This document shows, one piece after another, positions 50,500 to 61,255 of a stretch of 64,000 nucleotides of DNA. The stretch comes from Micropterix aruncella (taxonomy: Eukaryota; Arthropoda; Insecta; Lepidoptera; Micropterigidae), in contig OX155963.1 of assembly GCA_944548615.1 (NCBI GenBank), positions 19,958,261 through 20,022,260 of the forward strand, read 5' to 3'. Under the pieces are notes generated by a model. The model was not told the DNA's origin. It saw only the letters and a list, made by a program, of their open reading frames with translations, and ran no database searches. A program made the position numbers and the translations under genes. The number at the start of each line of letters is the position of its first letter. The first letter of the stretch is position 1.

Positions 50500-50803
50500 G
50501 TGTCACACTATTAGACAAAATCCGAAATGAGTACATAAGAGAAAGTTTTAAAGTCGCTCCGACAATTGACACAGCAAAAGAAAGACGCTTACGGTGGTAC
50601 GGTCAGGAGGTCCAGCGAAGCCCAGATGACCACATGGGGAAGCTTGCCCTAGACCTGCCAACGACGAAACGTGCTCGTGGAAGACCACCCGCCACCTGGT
50701 TGACGACGGTCCAAAAAGACCCGAGAGAAGCTCAACTCGACGCCGACACAGCACAAGATCGTGCTCAGTGGAGGAGAAAGACACGGAAGGCCGACCCCGA
50801 GTA
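50500..50803 (+). pseudogene. Non-LTR retrotransposon ORF2 C-terminal fragment
   Basis: An uninterrupted frame reads LLDKIRNEYIRESFKVAP, then KERRLRWYGQEVQRSPDDHM, TKRARGRPPATWLTTVQKD and AQDRAQWRRKTRKADPE, then a stop at 50802-50804. R(L/W)RW.GH..R...., RGRP..TW and DR..WR are the usual end of RTE-like LINE proteins. In the family the RT and endonuclease lie upstream. Here the sequence upstream of about 50497 is unrelated and AT-rich, so the copy is 5'-truncated. The preserved frame suggests a younger insertion than 5661-6000. The usual His of the WYGH position is Gln. Confidence 0.85.
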
Positions 50804-50851
50804 AATGGGACAGGGACTAGGAAGAAAAAGAAGTTTATTTATTTACTTATA

Positions 50852-51714
50852 CAGAATGGGCCACACGTCCGGTAACATTTGAATCGGTCGCTGCTTCGAA
50901 TTGCGGGGGGCGGGGTAGAGCTGGGCATTACTAAACGCGAGAGCGGCTACTAGGAGGCGCGTTTTGCGTACGCGAGTACTATCGCAACAACGATTCCGCG
51001 ACTGAAGCGCAACGAAAATTTTGTTCTCATTATAATATACGGAACAGAAATCAAGCTCCTTCGACTCGAGCAATTAAAAATTGGGTGATAAGTTCGAGGA
51101 CACGGGCTCAACATTAAATTAACCACGATACGGTCGACCTAGGACGTATAAAGAACCCGTAAACATAGAACGCGTACGAGCATCTGTTCGAGAACAACCT
51201 GGCCTCTCTACTCGAAAGCGGTCTAGTGTTTTACAAGCGGTCTAGCATTACAGGACTAATCTGGTTTTAATCAACGGTCATAGTTTCAACAAGATGGAGC
51301 GACATATCACACCTCTAACGACTCCATAGCAGGAGTTCGCGAAATTTATGGCCAAAAAGTCATATCCAAAAGAGGTGACATTAACTGGCCACCCTGCAGC
51401 CCGGATTTGTCACTAATGAATCCTTTGGGGATACCTTAAAAGTAGTTTTTAATAGCAACAAAATGTCTATTGAAGAGTTGAAAGAAAATATTCGCGAAGA
51501 AATTCAAATAATTTTTCCAAACACTTGTTTGGTCATGGCAAATTTCGGCTCTAGGTTACAGGAGTGTCAAAATAATGAAGGATCACAATTGAATGACGTT
51601 CTTTTCTAAAAATGAAACCCTAATTACTGTAGTATTGTAATAAATATTCTTTTAAGTCTACTTTTGTATTTTTTATAACCATTTGAAATGTTAACGGACT
51701 TTTGGCCCATCCTT
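50852..51714 (+). mobile_element. Complete but dead Tc1/mariner element, 863 bp
   Basis: The left end TA|CAGAATGGGCCACACGTCCG and the right end inverse AAGGATGGGCCAAAAGTCCG|TA share about 30 bp. The TIR continues GTAACATTTGAA versus TTAACATTTCAA. TA duplications are at 50850-50851 and 51715-51716. The interior encodes a broken transposase, listed separately. Both borders and the gene make this the best-defined class II element here. Confidence 0.85.
51020..51625 (+). pseudogene. Transposase of the 863-bp Tc1/mariner element
   Basis: The helix-turn-helix part is readable as NQAPSTRAIKNWV (about 51050-51090), a TGST-like and GRPRT segment and NIERVRASVREQPGLSTRKR (51172-51231). The middle with the first catalytic Asp is largely deleted. 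The catalytic half resumes at 51284 with FQQDGATYHTSNDS (second Asp), GVREIYGQKVISKRGDINWP and PCSPDLS. After a frameshift near 51418 come WGYLKS, MSIEELKENIREEI and RLQECQNNEGSQLNDVLF. Several stops and frameshifts exist. Family comparison suggests about 100 residues are missing between the halves. It cannot be functional. Confidence 0.85.
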
Positions 51715-51716
51715 TA

Positions 51717-52427
51717 TTTTAATACATAAAAGCCTTCAATACAACTATGTTTATTGTTTTATTCCCACTGCTATAAATTATAACTGTAACTTCTTCATTT
51801 AGGGTTGAGTTTAAGATATTGCACGTCAATAAGTCCACTTATTATAGATACTATGTTATTGTATGGATTAAAGATTTTTTCATTTTAGAATACAAGCCTA
51901 ATATCTTTTTTACAAGCTCATGTGATACGATATGCGTATGTACACGGTACCGCCTACCTACAGGATGGTTTGCAATTACCGTTCAGTTGAGTGCGGCAAT
52001 TGGCTATTACGTGGTTTACTATCCACCGGCCGCTTTGATGTTCACGTGTAATTCATTGTGTGTATGTATGTATTGTACGCAGTTGGGTGCGTCCAAAGCT
52101 TTGACAGGTGCTTTCCCTCCCAATATGTTTCAATGTATATAAGTGTGTGTGTGTGTGTGTGTGCGCGCGGATGCGTTGTTAGATTTGACGAGTATATAGG
52201 AATATACAGACATTTTTTTCAGTGAAACGTGTGTGGAAAGTATTTTTTCTGCTTACCACTCACCGCCGCCCCCTACTAATTGTGGTGGTAGATAGCCTTG
52301 GTCTCCCATCGATAATAAGAGATTTGATAGGGGTGGCTATGCGTGGGTGGGAGTGGGTCGTGAATATATTAACACATTGTTTTCTTATGAAAAGACCGAG
52401 AATCTAGGATACAGAAGTTTTAAAATA
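51717..52427. other. Unassigned
   Basis: A 107-codon frame at 51819-52142 has scattered Cys and aromatic residues but no family motif. A (GT)n tract of about 20 bp lies at 52143-52164. I see no gene I can support. Confidence 0.3.
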
Positions 52428-52455
52428 TTCTAGAATGCTCTAGAAAGTTCCAGAA
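52428..52455. promoter_or_regulatory. Heat-shock-element-like array (six 5-bp units)
   Basis: TTC-TA-GAA-TG-CTC-TA-GAA-AG-TTC-CA-GAA alternates inverted nGAAn units in perfect 5-bp phase; only CTC deviates from TTC. Three units are enough for HSF trimer binding in animals. It lies in a repeat-like stretch just before CCCAGGCAACGCTGGGTGAC, a repeat-end motif, and no heat-shock gene is nearby. Binding is inference. Confidence 0.55.
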
Positions 52456-52640
52456 GGGGAAGAAGGGCGGGGGGGGGGAGGAGGGTGAATCCCAGGCAAC
52501 GCTGGGTGACATTCAGATAGTAATATCTACATATAAATCGCTGCATCGAATCGTCTGTATATATGTTACGTAATAGATCGAAAACCGCTTGACCGATTTG
52601 AATCAGGTTTATTGTATACATAGGTTGGCTATTCCAGTCT
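52456..52640 (+). mobile_element. Junction of two repeat copies (3' end against 5' start)
   Basis: CCCAGGCAACGCTGGGTGAC and ATTCAGATAGTA has the form of a repeat 3' end. It is followed at once by a start-like block (CATCGAATCGTCTGTATATA, GAAAACCGCTTGACCGATTTG). The same head-after-tail arrangement is seen at 22133-22240. Confidence 0.4.
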
Positions 52641-52883
52641 TTTATAGGCTATACTTGATCAAATCACAATAGTCACAATATAACGTATTCAAAGTTCTGA
52701 TTGAAAAAGCTCATATATTAAATTATACCAAAAGGGAAACTATTCACGAGACCTAAGAGGCTTTCGAAGACGACTCCATGAGCTTCTCATAGTTAAGGAA
52801 GTGGTAAAACCGATTCATAGAATGACGCACATCAGCGGACAGCAAATTACGTCCCGGTAAACCCTCAACAATATGAAATGACA

Positions 52884-53015
52884 ATTATAAATAAGATAAA
52901 AACGAATTTACCGCGTGAAGTTCAACTTCACGAAAAACCAACTTCACGCGATAAACTCGTTTTTATCTTATTAATAATGTCAAACAACCGCCATACTCTT
53001 CCATTTCTGACATCA
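52884..53015. mobile_element. Foldback MITE family M, short copy
   Basis: AATAAGATAAAAACGAATTTACCGCGTGAAGTT is mirrored by AACTTCACGCGATAAACTCGTTTTTATCTTATT. The right end continues AATAATGTCAAACAACCGCC, matching the right end of 56434-56827. Each run given is split at natural mismatches of the arm. Confidence 0.75.
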
Positions 53016-53329
53016 GACAATATCATTGACTAAGTGTGGACGTTGGTCATGCAGTATATCGCATTACTGGCATTATAGTGGCTCATCAGGCTCCTTACTC
53101 CCAAGTCGAAAATATCACTGAAAGCGATTCGAATCAAGAGAAGACATGCGTAATGCGACGGCTTAGTTAAACAACATTCCAGAAGAGTTATCCACCATGA
53201 TGGAACAGCTGGGAGCAGTAAGGGCATTACGAAGGGGACTGCTTTGTAGACGATTAGAGCAACACTATACTTTTTGAACAGCAGTGTATTAGTTTGCATC
53301 ATACAGGGTGAGTTTTTTATTAGTGACAT
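53016..53329. other. Unassigned
   Basis: A 99-codon minus frame with hydrophobic stretches spans it. It resembles a decayed LINE tail only vaguely, and I do not assign it. Confidence 0.25.
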
Positions 53330-53600
53330 CTTTGTAGTGTGTATGTTAACATTTCAGTAAGCAACTTTTAATAAAAAAATGGAAACAACATTTTCTTAAC
53401 TCAAAAATTAGTTTTTTTTTTAAATTTTACAAAGCATTAAGAGCGCTGCGCCATCTAGCGGTGGTTAAAATATCGCGGGGAAAAAAAGAATATTTGCGAT
53501 ATTTTACCTACCGCTAGATAATGCAGAGCGCTTAACGCTTGTCAAACTCTTATTTAACAATCAAGATATTCAAATTCACAAAAAAAAATATGTACAAACT
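53330..53600. mobile_element. MITE with palindromic core related to 9958-10308
   Basis: GCGCTGCGCCATCTAGCGG ... TTTACCTACCGCTAGATAATGC (53441-53528) is an inverted repeat around AAAATATCGC/GCGATATTTT. It matches the core of the 9958 element; the flanks are much more diverged. Confidence 0.6.
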
Positions 53601-54494
53601 TATTTTATGTTTTATATAAGTTAAAAGTGTACTTTTTGCTCGTTTTGATTTTGATAAGTTAAAAAATTCAGTCTGTATACCGGTAGTCGCGCTTTGCCTC
53701 GCTCAAAGTCCCGACCTAGAGGCCTATTCTTGAAAAATTTGGCATGTTAAATTTGTCAATGGAAATAGAACTAAATATAGAATGCTATATTTTTCAATAA
53801 TTACCTACCATGACACCGCTAATTTTCAGGGAATTTGAAATATATTTGAAGGTAATAATATACATGATTCTGAATGATCAAGTAATCGGCCTCTTCACGC
53901 TGCCGTCAAGGCATTCACCATTAAAAATTTACATATTCATTCTTCGTCCAAAGGTTCTGTATGACTGCGGTAACATGTAAATGCCAGACTACTTCATCCA
54001 GAATCCACATAATCTGACAGGCACGTGACGGGGTTGTACCTCTAATTGACAGTTGAGCGTTGCAAATGCTCGGCTAACTGTACTCGAACGAAATCCTTTT
54101 CCTTTGTGTGTAACCTACGAAATTACAGTTTACGGTGTATAGACAAGACTGGGACGATTGCATGCATTTAAAAAAAATATGTGATAAAGTAAGTGGCTGC
54201 TACAATGTAAATACGAGAAATAAGCTTTTATTTCCCTAGCTTCATCTAAACATAGTAAGATCCTCTTTTATGGGCGATGTATATGTATACTTTTGTAATA
54301 TAATTAATTAAGAAAATTTAACTAAGTTGCCTATAAAAATACATTGTGTAATAAAACATAATATACAAGTAAAAGCATACATACAAGTATATTAAAAATA
54401 ATAAAAAACACGACATCCGTTACAGAAAATACACTATTGTACATATTAAATTTTTTTTTTTTTACGTTTTTTTATGAAATATTTGTGGTTTATG
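53601..54494. other. AT-rich, unassigned
   Basis: No recognised repeat or gene. GC-richer at 53870-54130 without a domain-bearing frame. Confidence 0.3.
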
Positions 54495-54775
54495 TATTTA
54501 TCCATATAGTTACATGTATATTTTCGGAATGTACTCAATCAGACCTTTCATTTGACACTAAACGCGATATATTTATGTAATTTTCTTGGCATTTGGACAT
54601 TTAGAAAACTACTTACTTGATATTTAGACAGCTAAGGTACCGTATGACACTTGGGATGACAGAGTGATTCTCATAATTTCACACATATCTAAATCGGTTC
54701 AAGCGTTTAGAAGTTATGGTGGAATAAAGAAACAAAAACATACAAAGATGAACCCTGAAGACATTACACTCATTT
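54495..54775 (-). mobile_element. Interspersed repeat family J, minus copy
   Basis: TTTCGGAATGTACTCAATCAG, GACCTTTCATTTGACA, AGCTAAGGTACC, AAATCGGTTCAAGCGTTTAG and TATGGTGGAATAAAGAAAC are the inverse of 25118-25385 in the same order. Confidence 0.65.
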
Positions 54776-56433
54776 TTTGTTGTGCATTAGTGTAAAAAAT
54801 AGACGATTAGTGGTGTTAGATCACGTTACATTTGTATTCAGTTGGCGAATTCACCTCTCTTGGACGTGTCACAATATACTATAGGTAATATACAAACTAC
54901 TGCAAGTAATATACAAACTATAAAATATACAAACTACTGCAAGTAAGAGGTAGTTATTACCAGCTTCTTGGATAATACTAGTTTGCGTATCTTACCTGTT
55001 TTAAAGAAAAATAGAAAATCTAATGAGTTCAGTATCATAACTGAACAAAATAATTAAAAATAATCGTACATTGTCAGAATCAGATTAGTCAAAACAAAAA
55101 AAAAATATAGGTAAAATACTAGGGAAAAAACCCCAAATAATAGTATCTAAAAATATTAAAAATAATTTAAAAAAACAATAAAATCAAAGTTATGTAGCTA
55201 CTTTTATTTAATGCTGCTTTTCAATTACTGTTGCTTTATATGATAAATTAATGAACGCAATATAGTCAGACAATGAACACCTAAATACTTATATAAAGTT
55301 ATCTTAATTAACTATTCAAATTAACGAAAAATAGTCATCTGGATTTCTTTGGTGGCATGGAGTACAAAGAATTCGTCGATATTTTCAATACAAAATATTA
55401 TTTACTATTATTGTCTTTAGACGTTCACCCTAATATGTACGCAATGTACAAGTCGACTATTATAACATAAGCCGACTAAATGTACATACAGGTACACAAA
55501 TATAATACATGAGAGGTTATATGTCCATATAAATGGCGTGCTTTGAGATAGAAATTGTGTCACAAATAATAGGATGCTGTCTCGTGTTACCAATACGCGT
55601 CGTCGCTTGCGAGTTGCGAAGGAAAGATAACAACCCCTCGCCGAACAATGCTCCGTCCTTTTTTAAATAATACAAGTATTCTCATACATAGTGTTGAGAA
55701 ATCGCCTGACGATTCTTGAAGTGCCGTCTCGTTTACTAGAAATTACCTATTTTTATTCTGAATGCTCGGAATAGAGAAAATATAATTAGATTTCTTCTTT
55801 ATCATCTTCTGGTGTCATGTCCTAAATGTTTGGCGAATAACTCGTTAGATTGTTTAATTTTGTAGCTTTCCTAAAATCTATTATTATAATATTTAAAATA
55901 GTTCGCATTACCCAAATTACTCTTTCCGGTGTGCGATTCTACGCTTCTGACATAAGCTATGATACACATAGCGTAAAAATTCTTGAACATCAGTCGACTT
56001 TCACGCGACATGGCGATCGATCAATTCGAAAGTCTATTACTATTATTTAAATGAGTTAACATTTTGCACTGTTTTAATAACTGTTCATAGTTAAAGCTGT
56101 GCTTTTACAATTCCGTTAATTTTAAAGTAGTTTTAAAACAAAAACATTTTCGTTTTAAGGTTTTTTGTATATATTTCAAGCGATAATAATATTTCAAGAG
56201 ATAATAATACGACCGACAGTAAAAAAAACTAATCGCGTCAAACCACTGTCTAGCGAGGTAAATGATTTGTGCTACATATTTATAGGCAATTTTAAAAATA
56301 GAATTTACTAAGTTATAATCACTACTATCGACGTTACGTCTAAAATTACTGAAACTTAAGGCAAAAACAAGAATATATGGCAAAGCTTGCCAAAAGTACA
56401 TCCAAATTATGGTTATTTCCATAATTATATCCT
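54776..56433. other. AT-rich intergenic DNA
   Basis: A short tandem (ATATACAAACTACTGCAAGTA) lies at about 54888-54947. Otherwise no repeats with a second copy here. A 105-codon minus frame at 56105-56422 is Tyr/Phe-rich and lacks a domain. Confidence 0.35.
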
Positions 56434-56827
56434 TGAAATCGAAGACTATCGCAGTTGTTTGACATTATAAATAGGATAAAACGAAATTACCGCGTGAAAT
56501 TTGAAGCATTCCTTGATATCCTTCAGCTTATCTAATAAATAAATGTATTCTTTGTTGTTTTCAAATTAAAACTTCCTACGTACGTATCTACTCATGAATA
56601 TTATAATTTCTTTAATATATAGTAGTAAAATTATAAAAAGTTGTGAAGTTTGTAGCATCCGACGTTTCAGCGATGTTGCAACAGCAGTTGTCAAGGGTAG
56701 ACTAGATTTTACACTAGTCAACGGCTGTTGCAATAACGCCGAAACGTCGGTTGCAACAAATTTCACACGTTAAATTCGTATTTATCTTATTAATAATGTC
56801 AAACAACTGTGATAGTCTTCGATTTCA
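56434..56827. mobile_element. Foldback MITE family M, 394 bp
   Basis: TGAAATCGAAGACTATCGCA to GCGTGAAATTTG (56434-56503) is inverted at about 56757-56827. Inside is a second inverted pair CCGACGTTTCAGCG / CGCCGAAACGTCGG with TGTTGCAACAGC / GCTGTTGCAATA. The ACGTTTCGG motif recalls palindrome 1 at 40.6 kb. No ORF. Confidence 0.8.
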
Positions 56828-57524
56828 TAGAAAACATATTTTAAATCGAAAAGCTTCTCTAAGACCATCCATCGCACTAATACAATTAACCGGGATATTA
56901 GGTTTAGCATTAGAAATGTAAATATTTACGTGGAAGAAAAACTTTTAGATTTTTTGTTGGTTTTCAATGTTGAAGTTCTGGTGCAAAAATAACAAGACGA
57001 TAAACGATTAAAATATAATAAATTCAAATACAATCATTATTTTATCAACCAAAAGGCCTGCTAATAAGATGGCGACTATAAAAGCGTTATATTGCAAATA
57101 GAGAGCATTCCTGGTTGGAAATCCAAGGGCAGTCTAAAATTTTGTAGTTCAATTTTCAAGATATCTGCAAGTTTTCAATAAACGATCCAAATGACGTAAC
57201 AATAGCGTAAATACACATGCATGTGTGGAGATAAATGTATGCGGTATACGTAAGTAAAATAATCAAGATGGAAAATCTGGAACGTAGCCAAGAAAAGTGG
57301 GCCGAGCGGGTGAGTGTGTGGGTGGGTAGTTGGGTGGGTAGTTGGATGGTGTAGGCCTCTTGAGAACGGCGTCGAATAAAATGTTCCCATAGATTTATGG
57401 GAGTAAAACCTGGCGTCCACTTGAGCTGTGCGGCGTCGAGCTGCGTTTCGAAGTGAACTACAGCTAGTCATGATAGCCGCGTACGATATCCATGTATGCT
57501 ATGTGCAATTAGCTAAGCTTAGTA
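56828..57524. other. Unassigned
   Basis: A small minisatellite GGGTGGGTAGTT lies at 57310-57345. No gene is supported. Confidence 0.3.
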
Positions 57525-57775
57525 TTATTTGTTTCTTCTCTTTATTGTGACATTTAATGGAAGGGTTTATTATCCTACCATCAATCATACCATAAAGTGT
57601 TTATACGTATATGTGCGCGTAGCATGTGTTATTGCATTAAATCGACAGAATTGAAATGCAATTCCGTTAAATTTATCCTGATGGAAAATAGCGAACGAGC
57701 CGGGAATCGAACCCGGAACCTTCTTACAAGGTAAGATCAAGCGACTAACAATTATGCCAACGGGTCATGATTCCA
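57525..57775 (-). mobile_element. tRNA-derived SINE, second full copy
   Basis: The minus strand carries the exact B box GGTTCGATTCC (57703-57713) and a degraded A box TGGCATAATTG (57749-57759). The body matches 45995-46290 (TTAACGGAATTGCATTTCAA, TCTGTCGATTTAATGCAAT). It is shorter because of internal deletions in the GT-rich middle. Confidence 0.85.
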
Positions 57776-58176
57776 GTGTCGTTCAAAAAGCGTGGACTGG
57801 ACTTGTGATAAGAAGTGGGAGTGAAACTGGCGATACGGTATCGTAGAATAAAGTTGGCATTTCTGAATTAAAGTTTGGAAGAAAACAGCGACGATGTTTT
57901 TGACTTGGTAAATTTAGATAGATTTAGATTTTTCGTTAAATATTAACATAAAATACAGGACCGATCGTGGTGAATTTTACACCTTATTTGGTATCTTGGA
58001 TGACGAAAACTAGTTTGTTAACTGTTTGAAAAATCGTTACGAATTGAACGAATTGTGGATGTGCAGGAGTAAGTAGAACAAGCTGTGCGCAAGCTGGGTC
58101 AGTACGCAGTAGTCGGTGTTAAGTTTCGTAGTATGGTCACAGAACAGCACTTCTTCTTCTCAGGGTGCCTCTCAAA

Positions 58177-58545
58177 CTAGTGAAGGTTGGCAGTCAGCTC
58201 TGCATACTTCTTTTTGTCTTTCGCAAGACAAAACATTTCGGCGACACTCGTAATCCCGGTCCATTCTCGAATGTTCCGCAACGAGGATTTCCGTATATTG
58301 CCAGGTCTCCTCTTCCCTGCAACTTTTCCCATCATAATAAGTTGCAGGAGTTCGTACCTGTCGTGCCTAAGTATGTGACATAGGTATAGAGCTTTGCGCT
58401 GTTTGATGATCTGCCATAGCTTGCGTTTTTGGCCGACACACCGTAGAACTTCCTCATTGGTGACTTTCTGAGTTTAAGATATCGACATCATGCGTCTGTA
58501 TGCTTACATTTCGAACGCTTCTATACCTTTAGAACAGAACTAATA
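58177..58545 (-). pseudogene. RTE-like LINE RT C-terminus, nearly open
   Basis: On the minus strand: GIEAFEM, a stop where the family has Trp, AYRRMMSIS, another stop at the next Trp, TQKVTNEEVLRCVGQKRKLW, ALYLCHILRHDRYELLQL, GKVAGKRRPGNIRKSSLRN, REWTGITSVAEMFCLAKDKK and a final stop at 58177-58179. The order matches the C-terminal part of LINE proteins (EAFE.W.YRR..RISW, T..EVL, R.L.YLGH..R, G...G.R.. GR...SW, W). The catalytic RT core is not in the window. Both stops fall at conserved Trp codons. Its last 30 residues match the loop and arm of the inverted duplication at 15351-15555. Confidence 0.9.
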
Positions 58546-59346
58546 GACGTTACTCCTATAAGCAAATATGGTAAGCGAGTAAGGACGCTTAACGCAGCAT
58601 GCATTTCAGCCGCTGTTTACATCGAGTGGACGCCCGGCCTAACACGCTTGTAAACGAGACGTTGCCAGAGGAATATGAAGTTACAGATCGCGCTGTCTGC
58701 GAAGTTCTTTGCACGGCATTCCGTGATGGTGCAGCATGCTATGCCGCTTCTTGGATGCCTGAATTATAGGACATTAACGAATTCACGACACTCATTTATG
58801 ATATCTACCAGATCACCTAGATATATTGATTTATAAACTACAGATAATTTAGTCGACCTATCGCAAGTGTCCTTATTTTTAGAATCAAAAATAATCCTTG
58901 TATCTTTATAATATGTCCAGCCCCCACCTATACACCAATGAGCTGCAAACACTAAATACCAAATAAAATACACAAAACACAAATAAATATTCTCTTACTT
59001 CATTATTTTATTATTAGGTATCCCAAATATAATTATTTTCCTGAATTTTACGAGGGCCCATGAGCTTATTGAGAAAATGACATAGAGGTATGGAATATGG
59101 GCCATAAAACCATTTTGAGTCAACTGATAGTTCCGAGTATTTCTCATAGGATTTAGAAAATTATCTGGAACATGGCACTTTAGAGGTGTTTGAGTTATAT
59201 CTTTACCGTTACCACTGTGGAGATGATTAGGATTCATTGTACTGCGATGCGATCCGATGTAGAAACTCACCACGTTCGCGAGGAATCGTAATGACGGCTC
59301 TGACCGAAGGTGATGGGCGACGGCGTAAGAGTTAATCGCAGTGTAC
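58546..59346. other. Unassigned; upstream LINE or host DNA
   Basis: 58546-58640 may continue the LINE in decayed form. A 144-codon minus frame at 58995-59429 overlaps the left direct repeat and has no recognised motif, so I do not call it. Confidence 0.3.
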
Positions 59347-59672
59347 TTGTTCGGTTGATGATTTACTAATTGCGACTGTCGACCGGACGAAATTCTTCGA
59401 ACTCGCTCGTGTTTACACGCTGTAAACACAATGTGCGTTAGTAAAAGCTACATGACAATTTATCTAACTCTAATAATTACTTCGCGAATGGCAATACTGC
59501 ACGTGGGAATATTTGAATTATTTATTGGCAGGGCAGTTGAATTATAACATTATGACAACACCTCTACAATACCTTAACCTTACTTATTCGTATAATATTT
59601 ATAGTTGAATCATTTGTAATTATTAGACATTCGCCTTTGATTATGCGTTCTCCACCCAGTTCCCTTCTAACC
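59347..59672 (+). repeat. Direct repeat Z1, about 325 bp
   Basis: TTGTTCGGTTGATGATTTA ... GATTATGCGTTCTCCACCC is repeated at 60289-60598 with small indels and about 85-90% identity. It ends exactly where the family A element begins. Confidence 0.9.
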
Positions 59673-60288
59673 GGGAGCTAATGGGCCCTGTTGCAGTTTG
59701 GCCCAATAAGGCCCATGTGTAGGATCGGCTAAACGCACGGGTCAACACCCATCCGGCGGCCTCCACGCAGAAGTTCAAGCCCGGATAGGACTCTGGTCTG
59801 AATGGACAATCGATTGTGCATTCTGACCGACAGCTGGGGGAGTCTGGAAACAGTACTGTCTCCTATAGAGCGGGGGTACTTGATTACCTTACGGCAACTG
59901 CTCTTGAAGCGACCAATCGGCTACCAGATACTAGGTGAAGAGCCGGGCAAAGGATGTCGTGGCCCGCGATAGATTCGGTAGACACAGTATCACCGCTACG
60001 TAAGGGAGAGGACCGCGCAAGCGACCTCGAACCTGTAACCAGTCGGAAGACCGGAGTAGTCTGGTTGTAACTGGTAGTAAGGGCGCGAGTGTCAGCCCGC
60101 TGGGTGATTAACCTGGTTATCTCGCGGTAAGGCATTGGCTTCTTACGGGCGACTGGCGTAACTAGACGGTCGACTGTTTTCGTCCTAAGTCTTCTACGCT
60201 CATCTCACGGGAGACAGAACGATCTAGTATCGTTAAAACTTCCTGAGGTAACGGGTTCGCCCGTTGTAGTTGACAGCTCTAGTTGTTG
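59673..60288 (+). mobile_element. Family A retroposon, full-length, between long direct repeats
   Basis: It starts GAGCTAATGGGCCCTGTTGC and ends CGTTGTAGTTGACAGCTCTAG. All family blocks are present in order, including TCTCCTATAGAGCGGGGGTA and CTTCTACGCTCATCTCACGG. Compared with 34957-35574 only small indels are seen. It is bordered directly by Z1 and Z2. No coding capacity; an 83-codon minus frame here also occurs at 35188-35451, but only because both are copies of the repeat. Confidence 0.85.
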
Positions 60289-60598
60289 TTGTTCGGTTGA
60301 TGATTTAATTGCGACTGTCGAGGGGACGAAATTGTTCGTACTCGCTCGTGTTTACAGCAATGTGCGTTCATAGCTACATGTCAATTTATCTGACTCCGAT
60401 AAATACTTCGTGCATGGCAATACTGCACGCGACAATATTGTAATTGTTTCTGGCGGGACAGTTAAATTATAAAATTGTGACCTACTCTCTACAACGCCTT
60501 TACCTTACCTTACCTTATAATATTTATAATTGAATCATTTGTAATTATTAGACATTTGCTTTTGATTATGCGTTCTCCACCCTGTTCTCATTTAACCG
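60289..60598 (+). repeat. Direct repeat Z2, about 310 bp
   Basis: TTGTTCGGTTGATGATTTAA ... GATTATGCGTTCTCCACCC, the partner of Z1. It starts immediately after the element's 3' end. Z2 lacks a few short segments present in Z1 (for example around ACACGCTGTAAACAC). Confidence 0.9.
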
Positions 60599-61114
60599 AT
60601 AGCCTTTTAGCAGTAAAAGAATCGTGCAGAAGTTGTAGCATACCACACGCTGCCGCATATTCCTTCATTTCGCCGTTCCCGCATAAATTATGGAGCTATG
60701 AGCGAAATTATTGTCTAACACCCAAACGGAATAATAAAGAGTCGGCCTTGACTTTCCCTCGTTAATACAGTGGATATTCGTGAAAATCGGCGAGGATGAA
60801 GCATGCGCTCACCAATAATTCCGCGAGGACTGTCACGTCACGCTCGACTATTTGAAAATAAAACAAGGAGCGAAATTGACAGAATAATCGCAACGGAGCT
60901 CAGAGGCGAATTTTCAACATTGAAGAATAAGTATTGAATGAACTTTGGTAGGCATACTATATCATGCCATCTACTATCCTGGAAATCACTGGCAAACTAT
61001 GGATAGCGTCGGGAACATCTATCCACTACATATGAAGGGTTACAGGAAATAACGATTTTTTTGATTTATCTACCGTGTTTTTTTTTGTTATAACAATTTA
61101 TTATTGATTCTTTT
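60599..61114. other. Unassigned
   Basis: No second copy in the window and no recognised frame. Confidence 0.3.
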
Positions 61115-61255
61115 GATTTTATTTATTTATTTATTTAAGAATTACCAACTATAAAACATTGATAAGCTTACAAAAATAACAGGAATCGAATGGCAAAACC
61201 TTAACCTTTTGCTTATTTGTTTCTGTCACCCAACTGGGACTAGCGCGTTCTAGGA
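61115..61255 (-). mobile_element. Retroposon 3' end, family L, second copy
   Basis: ATTTATTTATTTATTTAAGA, AAAATAACAGGAATCGAATG, GCAAAACCTTAACCTTTTGC and GTCACCCAACTGGGACTAGC. Nearly identical to 33283-33427. Confidence 0.75.

Noticed and set aside
58995..59429. 144-codon minus frame
   Set aside because: It overlaps direct repeat Z1, has no recognised domain, and is not open in the corresponding part of Z2.
59347..60598. A short LTR retrotransposon with Z1 and Z2 as LTRs
   Set aside because: The repeats do not start TG and end CA, no primer-binding site or polypurine tract is seen, and the interior is the dispersed family A retroposon that occurs elsewhere without Z.
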